Of a stretch of 64,000 bases of DNA, positions 54,029 through 63,623 are shown piece after piece (the first letter of the stretch is position 1; each line of letters opens with the position of its first letter). Both the position numbers and the translations under genes were made by a program. The notes below the pieces were generated by a model. That model made no database searches, was not told the origin of the DNA, and saw only the letters and a list, made by a program, of their open reading frames with translations. Source of the stretch: Rhizobium lusitanum (GTDB lineage Bacteria; Pseudomonadota; Alphaproteobacteria; Rhizobiales; Rhizobiaceae); assembly GCF_014189535.1 (NCBI RefSeq), contig NZ_CP050308.1, forward strand, positions 1,302,001 through 1,366,000, in the 5' to 3' direction.

Positions 54029-55326
54029 TCAGCCCTCGGCTGTATTAGGCGCGTAAGCGGCCGGATCGACCGATCCCGGCCTGCCCGCAAGCGACAGCGT
54101 TGCAACACGCGCCGGCGTCTCGCTGATCACCTTGCCACGCCGAACCACGAAGAGCCTGCCAGCGCGCATCCTGATGGCCTCGATCGTATCACGCGCCTGC
54201 AGCACGACGAGATCACCGTTACAGCCGACCTCCAGCCCATAGCCGTCGATGCCCATCACCTTGGCCGGATTGGCGGTGACGGCGTCGAAGCAGAACCGCA
54301 TGGCCTCGCGTGACGCCAGCTGCCCGACGTGCAGCCCCATATGGGCGACATCCAGCATGTCAGCGCCGCCGAGCGAATACCAGGGGTCCATGCAGCAATC
54401 CTGGCCGAAGGCGATATTGATACCGAATTCACGCATCTCCTTGACACGGGTCAGCCCGCGCCGCTTCGGATAGCTGTCGTGTCGTCCCTGCAACATGATG
54501 TTGATCAGCGGATTGGGGATCGCATGCACCCCCGCCTCGGCGATCAGCGGCAGGAGCTTCGAGACATAATAATTGTCCATCGAATGCATCGATGTCAGGT
54601 GCGAACCGGCCACCCTGCCCTGAAGCCCGAGCCGCGTGGTTTCGGCGGCAAGCGTCTCGATGTGGCGCGATAGCGGGTCGTCGGTCTCGTCGCAATGCAC
54701 GTCGACCATCAGGCCGCGCTTCTCGGCGATCTCGCAGAGCGCACGCACCGAACGCGCGCCATCCTCCATCGTCCGTTCGAAATGTGGAATGCCGCCGACG
54801 ATGTCGACGCCGAGATCAAGGGCGCGGTCCAGGTTCCGCGCCGCCGTCGGCGAACGGTAATAGCCATCCTGCGGAAAGGCGACGAGCTGCAGATCGAGAT
54901 AAGGCGCGACTTGCTTTTTCACCTCCAGCAGCGCTTCGACGGCAAGCAGCCGGTCGTCGCAGATATCCACATGGGTCCGCGCGGCCAAGAGCCCCTGCGA
55001 TACCGCGAGATCGCAATAGCGCAAGGCCCGCTCCGCCACCGCCTCATGCGTCAAGAGCGGCTTCAGCTCGCCCCAGAGCGCGATACCCTCCAGCAGCGTC
55101 CCCGAGGTGTTGAGCCTCGGCAGGCCGAGCGACAGGGTCGCGTCCATATGAAAATGACAATCGATGAAGGGGGAGACACCAGATGGCCTCCGGCATCGAT
55201 CACACGCCCCGCCTCCGCCTTCAGCTGGGGCTCGACAGCCACAATCTTACCGCCGGCAATGGCAATATCCTGCCCCTTGCGGCCATCAGGAAGGTTGGCA
55301 TTGCGGACGATGAGATCGAATGTCAT
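54029..55326 (-). pseudogene. Cytosine deaminase-like amidohydrolase, frameshifted
   Basis: A metal-dependent amidohydrolase, about 432 residues when restored, closest in layout to CodA-type cytosine/isoguanine deaminases. The first part 'MTFDLIVRNANLPDGRKGQDIAI' to 'GGHLVSPP' is read from 55326. At 55169-55173 a C5 run on the coding strand breaks the frame; one extra C gives 'FIDCHFHMDATLSLGLPRLN', restoring the metal motif HxH. The rest reads cleanly to 54029, with 'MVDVHCDETDDPLSRH', 'GSHLTSMHSM' and 'FGQDCCMDPWYSLG', all deaminase motifs. Intact active-site residues on both sides suggest a sequencing error. No operon partner is adjacent. Confidence 0.85.
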
Positions 55327-55606
55327 GGGGAATTGCCTTCGGATCGGTGGGAGATGCTTTTATCCTGAATGTCTAGCACGCCGCCAAAGGCTGGCAAGTC
55401 GTTCGGCGGTTTGAAATCGCAGCAGTTCGCGCGTGTCATATTGCGTTTATCTTTATGGTCTTTATGACGCGTCTATCGCAGTGCCCTGGATAAGCACCGC
55501 AACGTATAGGCGTCCCCGGCGATCCTGTGTATAAGCGCAGGCGACGGCCAACGAGGGGATCGCGTTCTGACGCTGAGCCCACTGCAAGCAAAAGGATTGA
55601 AGTTCC

Positions 55607-56926
55607 ATGCACATCACAATGATCGGTTCGGGTTATGTGGGTCTTGTGTCTGGCGTCTGTTTCGCGGATTTCGGCCATGATGTGATTTGCGTCGACAAGG
55701 ATGTCGGCAAAATCGAGGCGCTGCTCAAAGGCGAAATTCCGATCTTCGAACCCGGCCTGGAACAGCTCGTCACTGATAATGTCCGCGCCGGCCGCCTGTC
55801 GTTCTCGACCGACGTAGAAACCAGCGTAGCGGCCAGTGACGTCGTCTTTATCGCCGTGGGCACGCCGTCGCGCCGTGGTGACGGCCATGCCGATCTCTCC
55901 TATGTCTATGCCGCCGCCCGCGAGATCGCCGAGCACGTCAAGGGTTTCACCGTCATCGTCACCAAGTCGACCGTCCCGGTCGGCACCGGCGACGAGGTCG
56001 AGCGCATCATCCGCGAAACCAATCCGGATGCCGACGTCGCCGTCGTCTCCAATCCGGAATTCCTGCGCGAGGGTGCGGCCATCGAGGACTTCAAGCGTCC
56101 CGACCGCATCGTCATCGGCCTCAACGACGACCGGGCGCGGAGCGTCATGACCGAGGTCTACCGGCCGCTTTATCTTAACCAGGCACCGCTGCTCTTCACC
56201 GCGCGGCGCACCTCCGAGCTGATCAAATACGCCGCCAATGCCTTCCTCGCAATGAAGATCACCTTCATCAACGAGATGGCCGATCTCTGCGAGAAGGTCG
56301 GCGCCAATGTGCAGGAAGTGTCGCGCGGCATCGGTCTTGACGGCCGCATCGGCGCGAAGTTCCTGCATGCAGGACCTGGCTATGGCGGCTCTTGCTTCCC
56401 GAAAGATACACTGGCGCTCGCCAAGACCGCGCAGGATTATGACAGCCCGGTACGCCTGATTGAGACGACAATCTCGATCAACGACAATCGCAAGCGCGCC
56501 ATGGGCCGCAAGGTCATCGCGGCCATGGGTGGCGATGTCAGGGGCAAGACCATTGCCGTGCTCGGCCTGACCTTCAAGCCGAACACCGACGACATGCGCG
56601 ACAGCCCGGCGATCTCGGTCATCCAGACGCTGCAGGACGGCGGCGCCACGGTGACCGGCTACGATCCAGAGGGCATGGACAATGCCCGCCAGGTGATCGA
56701 CATTACCTATGCTCCTGATGCCTACCGCGCGGCGCAAGGCGCCGACGCCCTGGTCATCGTCACCGAATGGAACCAGTTCCGCGCGCTCGACTTCGCCCGG
56801 CTGAAGAGCGTCATGAACGCTCCTGTCCTCGTCGACCTCAGAAACATCTATCGCCATGACGAGGTCACAAAGCACGGCTTTGTCTATACCAGCATCGGCA
56901 GACCCATGAACGGGGCCGAACTGTAA
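55607..56926 (+). CDS. rkpK: UDP-glucose 6-dehydrogenase
   Basis: A 439-residue NAD-dependent enzyme making UDP-glucuronate for capsule, exopolysaccharide and LPS. The N-terminal Rossmann motif '[26 protein letters not shown]', catalytic C263 in '[16 protein letters not shown]' and C-terminal '[17 protein letters not shown]' are complete. The ugd-type enzyme followed by a UDP-glucuronate epimerase is the rkpK-lpsL arrangement of rhizobia. The epimerase starts 14 bases downstream. Confidence 0.95.
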   Translation: MHITMIGSGYVGLVSGVCFADFGHDVICVDKDVGKIEALLKGEIPIFEPGLEQLVTDNVRAGRLSFSTDVETSVAASDVVFIAVGTPSRRGDGHADLSYVYAAAREIAEHVKGFTVIVTKSTVPVGTGDEVERIIRETNPDADVAVVSNPEFLREGAAIEDFKRPDRIVIGLNDDRARSVMTEVYRPLYLNQAPLLFTARRTSELIKYAANAFLAMKITFINEMADLCEKVGANVQEVSRGIGLDGRIGAKFLHAGPGYGGSCFPKDTLALAKTAQDYDSPVRLIETTISINDNRKRAMGRKVIAAMGGDVRGKTIAVLGLTFKPNTDDMRDSPAISVIQTLQDGGATVTGYDPEGMDNARQVIDITYAPDAYRAAQGADALVIVTEWNQFRALDFARLKSVMNAPVLVDLRNIYRHDEVTKHGFVYTSIGRPMNGAEL

Positions 56927-56940
56927 GCAAGGGCCGACGA

Positions 56941-57945
56941 ATGCGCTATCTCATCACCGGAACCGCCGGGTTCATCGGCTTTCATCTCGCCAAGCGCCTG
57001 CTCGACGACGGCCATTTCGTCGTCGGCTTCGACGGCATGACGCCCTATTACGACGTCAAGCTCAAGGAAAAGCGCACCGCCATCCTCGCCCGCTCCAACG
57101 GCTTCAAGGCTGTCACCGGCATGCTGGAGGACAAGGCCGCGCTGGATCACGCAGCTGAGCTGGCCGAACCCGACGTCATCGTCCATCTCGCAGCTCAGGC
57201 CGGCGTGCGCTACAGCCTGGAAAATCCACGCTCCTATGTGGACTCCAACCTTGTCGGCTCGTTCAACGTGCTGGAACTGGCGAGAAGCCTTCAGCCGAAA
57301 CACCTGCTGCTTGCCTCCACTTCCTCGGTCTATGGCGCCAACGAGAAGATCCCTTTCGCCGAAAGCGACAAGGCCGACGAGCAGATGACGATCTACGCGG
57401 CAACGAAGAAGAGCATGGAGCTGATGGCGCACAGCTACGCCCATCTCTTCCATATCCCGACCACCGTCTTCCGCTTCTTCACCGTCTACGGTCCTTGGGG
57501 CCGGCCGGACATGGCGCTGTTCAAATTCGTCGACGCCATCAAGAACGACCGCCCGATCGAGATCTACGGCGACGGCAAGATGAGCCGCGATTTCACCTAT
57601 ATCGACGATCTCGTCGAAGGCATCGTCAAGCTGATCGGCGTCATTCCGTCGGAAGACAACCGCGTCGTATCGGACACGATCACCGATACGCTATCGAACA
57701 ACGCACCCTTCCGCATCGTCAATATCGGCGGCGGCCAGCCGGTCGGTCTGATGAGTTTCGTCGAGACCATCGAGGCGATGCTCGGCAAGAAGGCGATCCG
57801 CCACATGCTGCCGATGCAGCCTGGCGACGTGCACAACACCTATGCCGTGCCGGACCTGCTGGTGGCTCTGACAGGCTTCAAGCCGCAGATCGAGGTCGAC
57901 GAAGGCGTGCGCCGCTTCGTCGAGTGGTATCAGGAAAACTACTGA
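56941..57945 (+). CDS. lpsL: UDP-glucuronate 4-epimerase
   Basis: A 334-residue extended SDR enzyme converting UDP-GlcA to UDP-GalA for LPS core or exopolysaccharide. NAD motif '[15 protein letters not shown]' and catalytic Y-x3-K in '[12 protein letters not shown]' are present, with 'STSSVYGAN', '[16 protein letters not shown]' and '[11 protein letters not shown]', all typical of UDP-GlcA epimerases. It is co-transcribed with the dehydrogenase gene just upstream. Confidence 0.92.
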   Translation: MRYLITGTAGFIGFHLAKRLLDDGHFVVGFDGMTPYYDVKLKEKRTAILARSNGFKAVTGMLEDKAALDHAAELAEPDVIVHLAAQAGVRYSLENPRSYVDSNLVGSFNVLELARSLQPKHLLLASTSSVYGANEKIPFAESDKADEQMTIYAATKKSMELMAHSYAHLFHIPTTVFRFFTVYGPWGRPDMALFKFVDAIKNDRPIEIYGDGKMSRDFTYIDDLVEGIVKLIGVIPSEDNRVVSDTITDTLSNNAPFRIVNIGGGQPVGLMSFVETIEAMLGKKAIRHMLPMQPGDVHNTYAVPDLLVALTGFKPQIEVDEGVRRFVEWYQENY

Positions 57946-57955
57946 GAAAACCGGC

Positions 57956-58495
57956 CTATTCGGCCGGACCCGCCGGATGATAGCCACGGTCGAAGTAAAC
58001 CAGCCCCTGCCCGCCGTCTTGCTGGCGGATGGCCTCGACTTCGCACATCAGGATGTCATGCGTGCCGCCATCGGCGCGGCGCACGATGCGGCAGTCGAAG
58101 GAAACAAGCGCATCTTCCAGCGCCGGCGAGCCGGTGGATAGTTCCGACCATGCGGCCGCGGCAAAGCGTTCGGCAACCGGCGTCTTGCCGCCAAAGAGGC
58201 GTGAGAGCTCCTGGTGCCCTTCCGAAAGCACGTTGACGCAAAGCACGCCGTTTTCGGTGACTGCTGGATGCACGGAAGCAGCGCGATTGAGACAGACGAG
58301 CAGGGTTGGCGGGCTGTCGGTGACGCTGCAGACGGCAGTCGCGGCAAAGCCGGCAAGACCCGCCGGTCCATTGGTTGTTACGATGTTCACGGCAGCGGCC
58401 ATGCGCGCCATGGCGTTGCGAAATTCAGCTCGCGCCACATCAGGATCGGCGACGGGCACCGCCTTCTCGAACGCCACGGATGTCTTCATGTTCAT
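57956..58495 (-). CDS. Flavin reductase-like FMN-binding protein (RutF/HpaC family)
   Basis: A 179-residue NAD(P)H:flavin oxidoreductase that would supply reduced FMN to a partner monooxygenase. The family signature '[51 protein letters not shown]' covers about residues 28-78, and '[11 protein letters not shown]' is near the end. I use ATG 58495, with GGGGA 8 bases upstream; other in-frame ATGs lie at 58501 and 58489. No partner oxygenase is nearby. RutF of pyrimidine degradation is a close relative, which would fit the pyrimidine-type genes downstream, but the link is weak. Confidence 0.88.
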   Translation of the reverse strand: MNMKTSVAFEKAVPVADPDVARAEFRNAMARMAAAVNIVTTNGPAGLAGFAATAVCSVTDSPPTLLVCLNRAASVHPAVTENGVLCVNVLSEGHQELSRLFGGKTPVAERFAAAAWSELSTGSPALEDALVSFDCRIVRRADGGTHDILMCEVEAIRQQDGGQGLVYFDRGYHPAGPAE

Positions 58496-58831
58496 TCCCA
58501 TTGTCCCCGCATGTCGCGCCGAAATCTGGATGCAGGCAACGTACCAAGTCAAACTGCCTATCTCAAGCAACCGCATTTCACGGAATCGCTATTCGCCAGG
58601 CAATTAGTTTTCTACTAAATCTATCAACAAAAGGAAAAACAATCCTATCCATACGCCTTTGGGGCATTTCCTCCTGCCTTCCGAAAGCGAAGCAGCATGG
58701 CCGGCAATCGTGATGCCCATCACTGCCTGCGTACACAAAAAGGCAGCGGCACGGCCGCAAATTGATGCTTTCCTCCGTCATCATCCTTGCCGTATCCGTT
58801 AGATGAGAGACGCACATGAGAGGATATGGCC
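58496..58831. other. Divergent intergenic region flavin reductase/creatininase
   Basis: About 335 bases between divergent genes. It is AT-richer near 58600-58660 and probably holds two promoters. I see no clear repeat or operator. Confidence 0.4.
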
Positions 58832-59629
58832 ATGGCGAAGCCCTTCTATTGGAACGAACTGAACACCTATGATTTCGCCGGCCTTTCGCCCGACACCACC
58901 ATCGCCGTCCTGCCGATTGCCTCGACCGAGCAACACGGCCCGCATCTGCCGATCGCCACCGACGTCGCTATCGCCACCGGCATGCTGGCCGAACTGAAGA
59001 TCCAGCGCCCCGACGATCTCGATTTCCTCGTGCTGCCGACACAGGAGATCGGCAAGGCTAACGAGCACGTCTATGGCCCCGGCACGCTCTCGCTCAGCGC
59101 CGAGCTGCTGATCCCGGTCTGGACCGCGATCGGCGCCAAAGTCGCCGAGGCCGGCATTCGCAAGATGGTGATCGTCAATTCCCATGGTGGCAATCTCGAC
59201 ATCATGGGCATCGTCGCGCGTGAATTGCGCGTGCGTTACCAGATGGCCGTCGTCGCCACGCAATGGACGCGCTTCGGCACGCCTGACGGTATGATCAGCG
59301 AGCATGAGCAGCGCTACGGTATCCATGGTGGCGATGTAGAGACCTCGCTGATGCTGCATTTCCGCCCCGAGCTGGTGCGAATGGACAAGGCCGAGAACTT
59401 CGCCTCCAAGGCCGAATGGATGAAGGAGCATTCGAACTACTTGCAGCCGCTGCCGCCGCATTCGCTCGCCTGGATCGCCCATGACCTCAACCCCAACGGC
59501 GTCGTTGGCAACGCCGCCAACGGCACGGCGGAAAAGGGCGCGCTTATCTGCCGCCATCAGATCAAGGGTTTCATCGAGATGCTGCACGATCTCCGGGACT
59601 ATCCGCTGTCGAACCTCTATTCGAAATAG
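58832..59629 (+). CDS. Creatininase-family amidohydrolase
   Basis: A 265-residue metal-dependent hydrolase of the creatininase/creatinine amidohydrolase/ArfB family acting on cyclic or formyl amides. Metal ligands are visible: Glu and His in 'ASTEQHGPHLPIATD', the His in 'IVNSHGGNLDIMG' and Glu in 'HGGDVETSLML'. ATG 58832 has GAGAGG 8 bases upstream; 58826 is too close. It is divergent from the flavin reductase and overlaps the LysR gene tail-to-tail by 13 bases. With the ABC transporter and amidohydrolase beyond, it suggests degradation of a cyclic N-compound. Confidence 0.9.
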   Translation: MAKPFYWNELNTYDFAGLSPDTTIAVLPIASTEQHGPHLPIATDVAIATGMLAELKIQRPDDLDFLVLPTQEIGKANEHVYGPGTLSLSAELLIPVWTAIGAKVAEAGIRKMVIVNSHGGNLDIMGIVARELRVRYQMAVVATQWTRFGTPDGMISEHEQRYGIHGGDVETSLMLHFRPELVRMDKAENFASKAEWMKEHSNYLQPLPPHSLAWIAHDLNPNGVVGNAANGTAEKGALICRHQIKGFIEMLHDLRDYPLSNLYSK

Positions 59630-60584
59630 GCGTCCGACCGTCGCCGTTCCGACGGCATCAGAATGTGCCCCTTCGCCTGTAGTTCCTCCACCAGACCAGC
59701 CAGTTCAGCGAGCAGATACTCCACGAACAGGCTGGTCGCCGCATCCAGCGGCGCGCGTGCGCGCGCAAAAGCTTCAACGGCTGATGCCGAGAATGCGGTT
59801 CGGCGATCGGCCGGAACACCAGCTCGCCACGTCGGCAATCGGTGATGACGTCGAGCGGGTTCAACAGCGTCAGCCCCGCTCCGCATTTGACCAGCTGCTT
59901 CAGCATTTCCGAGGCATTGCTTTCCAGCACCGGCTCCACCTGCACCGACAGCCGCGCCAGCGTCAGGTTGATGATATCGCGCAGGCTGGTGCCCGGCTGC
60001 GCCAACAGCAGCCGTTCCTCCACCACATCGGCCAGATTGATCGGTCCCGGCTCGATCAGCGGATGGCCCGGCGGCAGCACGACACCGATCGGAATGTCGA
60101 AATTGCCGAGCGAACGAATGCCCGGCGTCGCGGGAATGTTGAAACCGAGCCCGATATCCACCTCGCCCGAAAGTACCGGCGCGACGGTGGTCGAGCCGGA
60201 ATCATTGTGCAATTGGATGAAAACGCGGGGATGCTCGGAAAGGAACCGCGCGATGATCTCCGGCAGCGGCCCGGCGGCAAGGCCGACCGTCGTGACGATC
60301 CTCACCTTGCCAGCCTGCTGCATCTTCAGGCTGCGGATGCGCCCCTCCAGCCGCTCGTAATTCTTCAGCACCTCACGGATATGCTCGATGCAGAGTTCGC
60401 CCGCCGCCGTCAGCCGGAGGCCACGTGGCAGCCGCTCGAACAGCGGCGCTCCCATCTCCTCCTCCAGCGCCAATATCTGCCGGTTGATCGCCGAGGAAGC
60501 CACGTTCAGCCGCGCCGCTGCCTTGCGGATCGAGCCGCAGCGGGCGATCTCGTTGATGTAGAGCAGTCGTCTCGAATGCAGCAT
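59617..60584 (-). pseudogene. LysR-family transcriptional regulator, frameshifted
   Basis: A LysR regulator of about 322 residues when restored. The N-terminal helix-turn-helix 'LYINEIARCGSIRKAAARLNVASSAINRQI' and the effector domain ('GKVRIVTTVGLAAGPLPEII', 'VCG/VKCGAGLTLL') are intact. At the T4 run 59767-59770 on the coding strand the frame fails. One extra T continues 'PLKLFARARAPLDAATSLFVEYLLAEL' to TAG 59617-59619. As printed, the other frame runs on as nonsense to 59658. ATG 60584 is chosen (GGGGA 5 bases upstream). It is divergent from the ABC transporter gene, with a matching LysR-box dyad between, so it likely controls that operon. Confidence 0.85.
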
Positions 60585-60645
60585 AGGCGTCCCCATTGCA
60601 TAAATTTTGCCCAGGCCGCACAATTTAGGCACAGACCCGAGTTGA

Positions 60646-60662
60646 GATGCCTAAAAGGCATC
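60646..60662. promoter_or_regulatory. LysR-box dyad between the LysR gene and the ABC transporter operon
   Basis: GATGCCTAAAAGGCATC is a perfect 7-bp inverted repeat with a 3-base spacer. It fits the LysR rule T-N11-A exactly (T 60648, A 60660). It lies 61 bases from the LysR start and 106 from the binding-protein start. Confidence 0.65.
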
Positions 60663-60768
60663 AATGCGCACGAATTTTGATGCTTTTCAAAGCGCAACGC
60701 AATCGCTCAAATGCAGAAAATGGGCGTCACTGATGGCGTCCCATGGCGAATAAGGGGAACAACCAGCC

Positions 60769-61785
60769 ATGTTCAATGCATTGAAGTCCAAAGCATTTCT
60801 TACCGTCATGGGCCTGATGGCCACCATTGCGGCGGCCGAGCCCGCGAGCGCCCTCGACAAAGTGACCTACGGCACCAACTGGCTCGCCCAGGCCGAACAT
60901 GGCGGCTTCTATCAGGCGGTTGCCGACGGCACCTACAAGAAATACGGTCTCGACGTCACCATCGTCCAGGGTGGCCCGAATGCCGCCAACTCGGCGTTGC
61001 TCATTTCCGGCAAGATCGATTTCTACATGGGCGGCCCGCAGCAGGAAATCGACGCCGTCAAGCAAGGCATCCCGATCGTCGACGTCGCCGCCATCTTCCA
61101 GAAGGACCCGCAGGTGCTGATCGCCCATCCGGACGCCGGCGTGGAAAAATTCGAGGATCTCGCCAAGCTTCCAACCCTGTTCATGAGCAAGGACGGCTAC
61201 GTCACCTATTTCGAGTGGATGAAGGCGAACTTCCCGGGCTTCAAGGACGAGCAGTTCAAACCCTACAATTTCAGCGCGGCGCCGTTCCTCTCCGACAAAC
61301 AGTCGGCCCAGCAGGGCTATCTGACCTCCGAACCCTATGAGATCGAAAAGCAGGCCGGCTGGAAGCCGAAAGTCTTTCTGATCGCCGACGCCGGCTACTC
61401 GCCCTATTCGACGATGATCACCGCACAGACCGCGATGGTTCAGAAGAACCCGGACCTCGTGCAGCGCTTCGTCAATGCCTCGATCGAGGGCTGGTACAAT
61501 TACCTCTACGGCGACAACAAGGTAGCCAACGATCTGATCAAGAAGGATAATCCCGACATGACAGACGGCCAGATCGCTTATTCCATCGCCAAGATGAAGG
61601 AATACGGCATCGTGGAATCCGGCGACGCCGCCGACAAGGGCATCGGCTGCATCACCGACGCCCACTACAAGAAGTTCTTTGACGAGATGGTGCAGATCAA
61701 GATCTTCGATGCAGACACGGACTACAAAAAAGCCTTCGACCCGCAGTTCGTCTGCAAGGGTTTTGGGATGGCGCTGAAGAAGTAA
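60769..61785 (+). CDS. NMT1/THI5-like ABC transporter substrate-binding protein
   Basis: A 338-residue periplasmic binding protein. A Sec signal (1-28, ending ASA) is followed by 'DKVTYGTNWLAQAEHGGFYQAVADGTYKKYGLDVTIVQGGP', the hallmark of NMT1/ThiY-type proteins for pyrimidine-like ligands. AAGGGGAA precedes the ATG. With the ATPase and permease downstream it forms a complete importer. Deaminase- and creatininase-type enzymes on both sides suggest a cyclic nitrogen compound as ligand (cytosine- or hydroxymethylpyrimidine-like), which is inference. Confidence 0.92.
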   Translation: MFNALKSKAFLTVMGLMATIAAAEPASALDKVTYGTNWLAQAEHGGFYQAVADGTYKKYGLDVTIVQGGPNAANSALLISGKIDFYMGGPQQEIDAVKQGIPIVDVAAIFQKDPQVLIAHPDAGVEKFEDLAKLPTLFMSKDGYVTYFEWMKANFPGFKDEQFKPYNFSAAPFLSDKQSAQQGYLTSEPYEIEKQAGWKPKVFLIADAGYSPYSTMITAQTAMVQKNPDLVQRFVNASIEGWYNYLYGDNKVANDLIKKDNPDMTDGQIAYSIAKMKEYGIVESGDAADKGIGCITDAHYKKFFDEMVQIKIFDADTDYKKAFDPQFVCKGFGMALKK

Positions 61786-61794
61786 GTCTTAGCA

Positions 61795-61913
61795 CCTCCC
61801 TCTTGAAGGGGGAGGTCGCCGCAGAGCGCGGGTGGGGGTGACACCCCGAGATTTCGAAGGATCACCCCACCCCGGAGCTTCGCTCCGACCCTCCCCCCTC
61901 AAAGGGAGGGTGG
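61795..61913. repeat. Rhizobial palindromic intergenic element
   Basis: A nested set of inverted repeats. A left hairpin (61795-61815) pairs CCTCCC with GGGAGG, a right hairpin (61889-61910) pairs CCCTCCC with GGGAGGG, and GGGTGGGGGTG and CACCCCACCCC lie between. GGAGC/GCTCC is inside. This matches the type of REP-like element scattered between rhizobial genes. It lies inside an operon and could shape mRNA stability. Confidence 0.6.
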
Positions 61914-61932
61914 ATCAACAAAGAGCCGAACC

Positions 61933-62757
61933 ATGACCCTGTCTGAAGCCGCTACGACCGCCCGAACCGAACCGCGCAAGCGGCCGCTGGTCGTTATGGA
62001 GCAGGTCTCGAAAGTCTTCTCCAACGGCACGCTGGCGCTTTCCGGCATGTCGCTCAGCGTGGAAAGCGGTGAGTTCATCAGCCTGCTCGGCCCCTCCGGC
62101 TGCGGCAAGTCGACGGCGCTGCGCATTATCGCCGGTCTCGGCGGCGCCTCCAGCGGCCGGATCGACTGGCCAAGCTCGCGCATCAATTCCAAGGGATTGC
62201 CCGACGGCGATATCAGCTTCGTCTTTCAGGAGCCGACGCTGCTGCCCTGGAAAACAGTCTTCGGCAATGTCCACCTGCCGCTGAAACTGCGCGGCGTCTC
62301 CGAGACATCGGCCCGGGACCAGATCATGGCAACGCTGGCAACAGTCGGCCTGCAGGATTTCGCCGAGGCCTATCCGCGCGAATTGTCGGGCGGCATGAAG
62401 ATGCGCGTCTCCATCGCCCGCGCTCTGGTCACCAAGCCGAAGCTGCTCCTGATGGACGAACCCTTCGCGGCACTCGACGAAATCACCCGCCAGAAGCTCA
62501 ACGACGATGTGCTGCGGCTATGGCAGGCGACCGGCATCACCGTGATTTTCGTCACCCATTCCGTCTACGAGTCCGCCTATCTTTCCAACCGCATCGTCGT
62601 CATGAAGGCCCGCCCCGGTCGCGTCCATACGGACTTTCCCTTGAACACCAGCGGCGAACGCGATCCCCTCTACCGGTCCTCCGAGGAATATCGACAGGTC
62701 TGTGAAAAGGTGTCCCGTTCCCTGATCGAGGCCATTGGCTGGCCGGAGGCCCATTGA
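61933..62757 (+). CDS. ABC transporter ATP-binding protein (SsuB/TauB/ThiZ type)
   Basis: A 274-residue ATPase. Walker A is 'GPSGCGKST', signature 'LSGGMKMRVSIARALV', Walker B 'LLLMDEPFAALD' and the switch His is in 'VIFVTHSVYESAYLSNRIVVM'. The family is that of nitrate/sulfonate/taurine and pyrimidine-precursor importers. It ends in TGATG, overlapping the permease start by one base. Confidence 0.93.
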   Translation: MTLSEAATTARTEPRKRPLVVMEQVSKVFSNGTLALSGMSLSVESGEFISLLGPSGCGKSTALRIIAGLGGASSGRIDWPSSRINSKGLPDGDISFVFQEPTLLPWKTVFGNVHLPLKLRGVSETSARDQIMATLATVGLQDFAEAYPRELSGGMKMRVSIARALVTKPKLLLMDEPFAALDEITRQKLNDDVLRLWQATGITVIFVTHSVYESAYLSNRIVVMKARPGRVHTDFPLNTSGERDPLYRSSEEYRQVCEKVSRSLIEAIGWPEAH

Positions 62758-63623
62758 TGAGCGACAGCACCGGCCTATCCGCAAAACTCTCCAAGGAAGC
62801 GGCCGATGCCCGACCGAAGCCGGCCCTGCGCACCAGAAATGCCGAACGATCAATCGGCATCATCGTGCCGATCCTGACCGTCGTCGTCCTGGTCGTCCTC
62901 TGGCAGCTTCTCGTTACCGGCGCCGATATTCCGCAATATATCCTGCCAAGCCCGCTCGCGGTCGCGAAAGCGCTGATATCCGATTGGGGCATTCTCTCGC
63001 CGGCCCTTTGGGTCACGACGCAGATCACCTTCATATCCTTGGCGCTCGCGCTGATTGGCGGCGTCGGCTTTGCCATCTTCCTGGTGCAGTCGCGCTGGAT
63101 CGAGCTTGCCTTCTATCCGCTCGCCGTCATTCTGCAGGTGACCCCGATCGTGGCGATCGCGCCGCTGATCCTGATCTACGCGCCAACCCGCGAATCCGCG
63201 CTGCTGATCTGCGGCTTCCTCGTCGCCTTCTTTCCGATCCTCTCCAACATGGTGCAGGGCCTGAAGAGCGTCGATCATAACCTCCTGAACCTCTTCGATC
63301 TCTACGGCGCCTCACGCTGGCAGATGCTGCTGCATCTGAAGCTGCCGGCGGCCCAGCCCTATTTCATGACGGGTCTCAGGATCGGCGGCGGCCTGTCGCT
63401 GATCGCATCCGTCGTCGCGGAATTTGCCGCCGGCTCCGGCGGCCCCAATTCCGGCCTCGCCTTCCGTCTGCTCGAGGCGCAATACCGTCAGAACATGCCG
63501 CGCCTGTTCGCAGCCCTGCTGCTGCTCTCGGCACTCGGCGTCGCCATCTTCGCCCTCACCTCCTTCATCTCATGGCTGAGCCTGCATCGCTGGCATGAAA
63601 GCAGCCTCAAGCGGGAAAACTGA
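62757..63623 (+). CDS. ABC transporter permease (SsuC/TauC type)
   Basis: A 288-residue inner-membrane permease with about six TM helices and a cytoplasmic EAA loop ('LFDLYGASRWQMLLHLKLPAAQPYFMTGLRIGGGLSL'), as in BPD-type importers. ATG 62757 overlaps the ATPase stop; a TTG at 62754 is an alternative. Its own stop overlaps the next gene's ATG (TGATG). Confidence 0.92.
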   Translation: MSDSTGLSAKLSKEAADARPKPALRTRNAERSIGIIVPILTVVVLVVLWQLLVTGADIPQYILPSPLAVAKALISDWGILSPALWVTTQITFISLALALIGGVGFAIFLVQSRWIELAFYPLAVILQVTPIVAIAPLILIYAPTRESALLICGFLVAFFPILSNMVQGLKSVDHNLLNLFDLYGASRWQMLLHLKLPAAQPYFMTGLRIGGGLSLIASVVAEFAAGSGGPNSGLAFRLLEAQYRQNMPRLFAALLLLSALGVAIFALTSFISWLSLHRWHESSLKREN

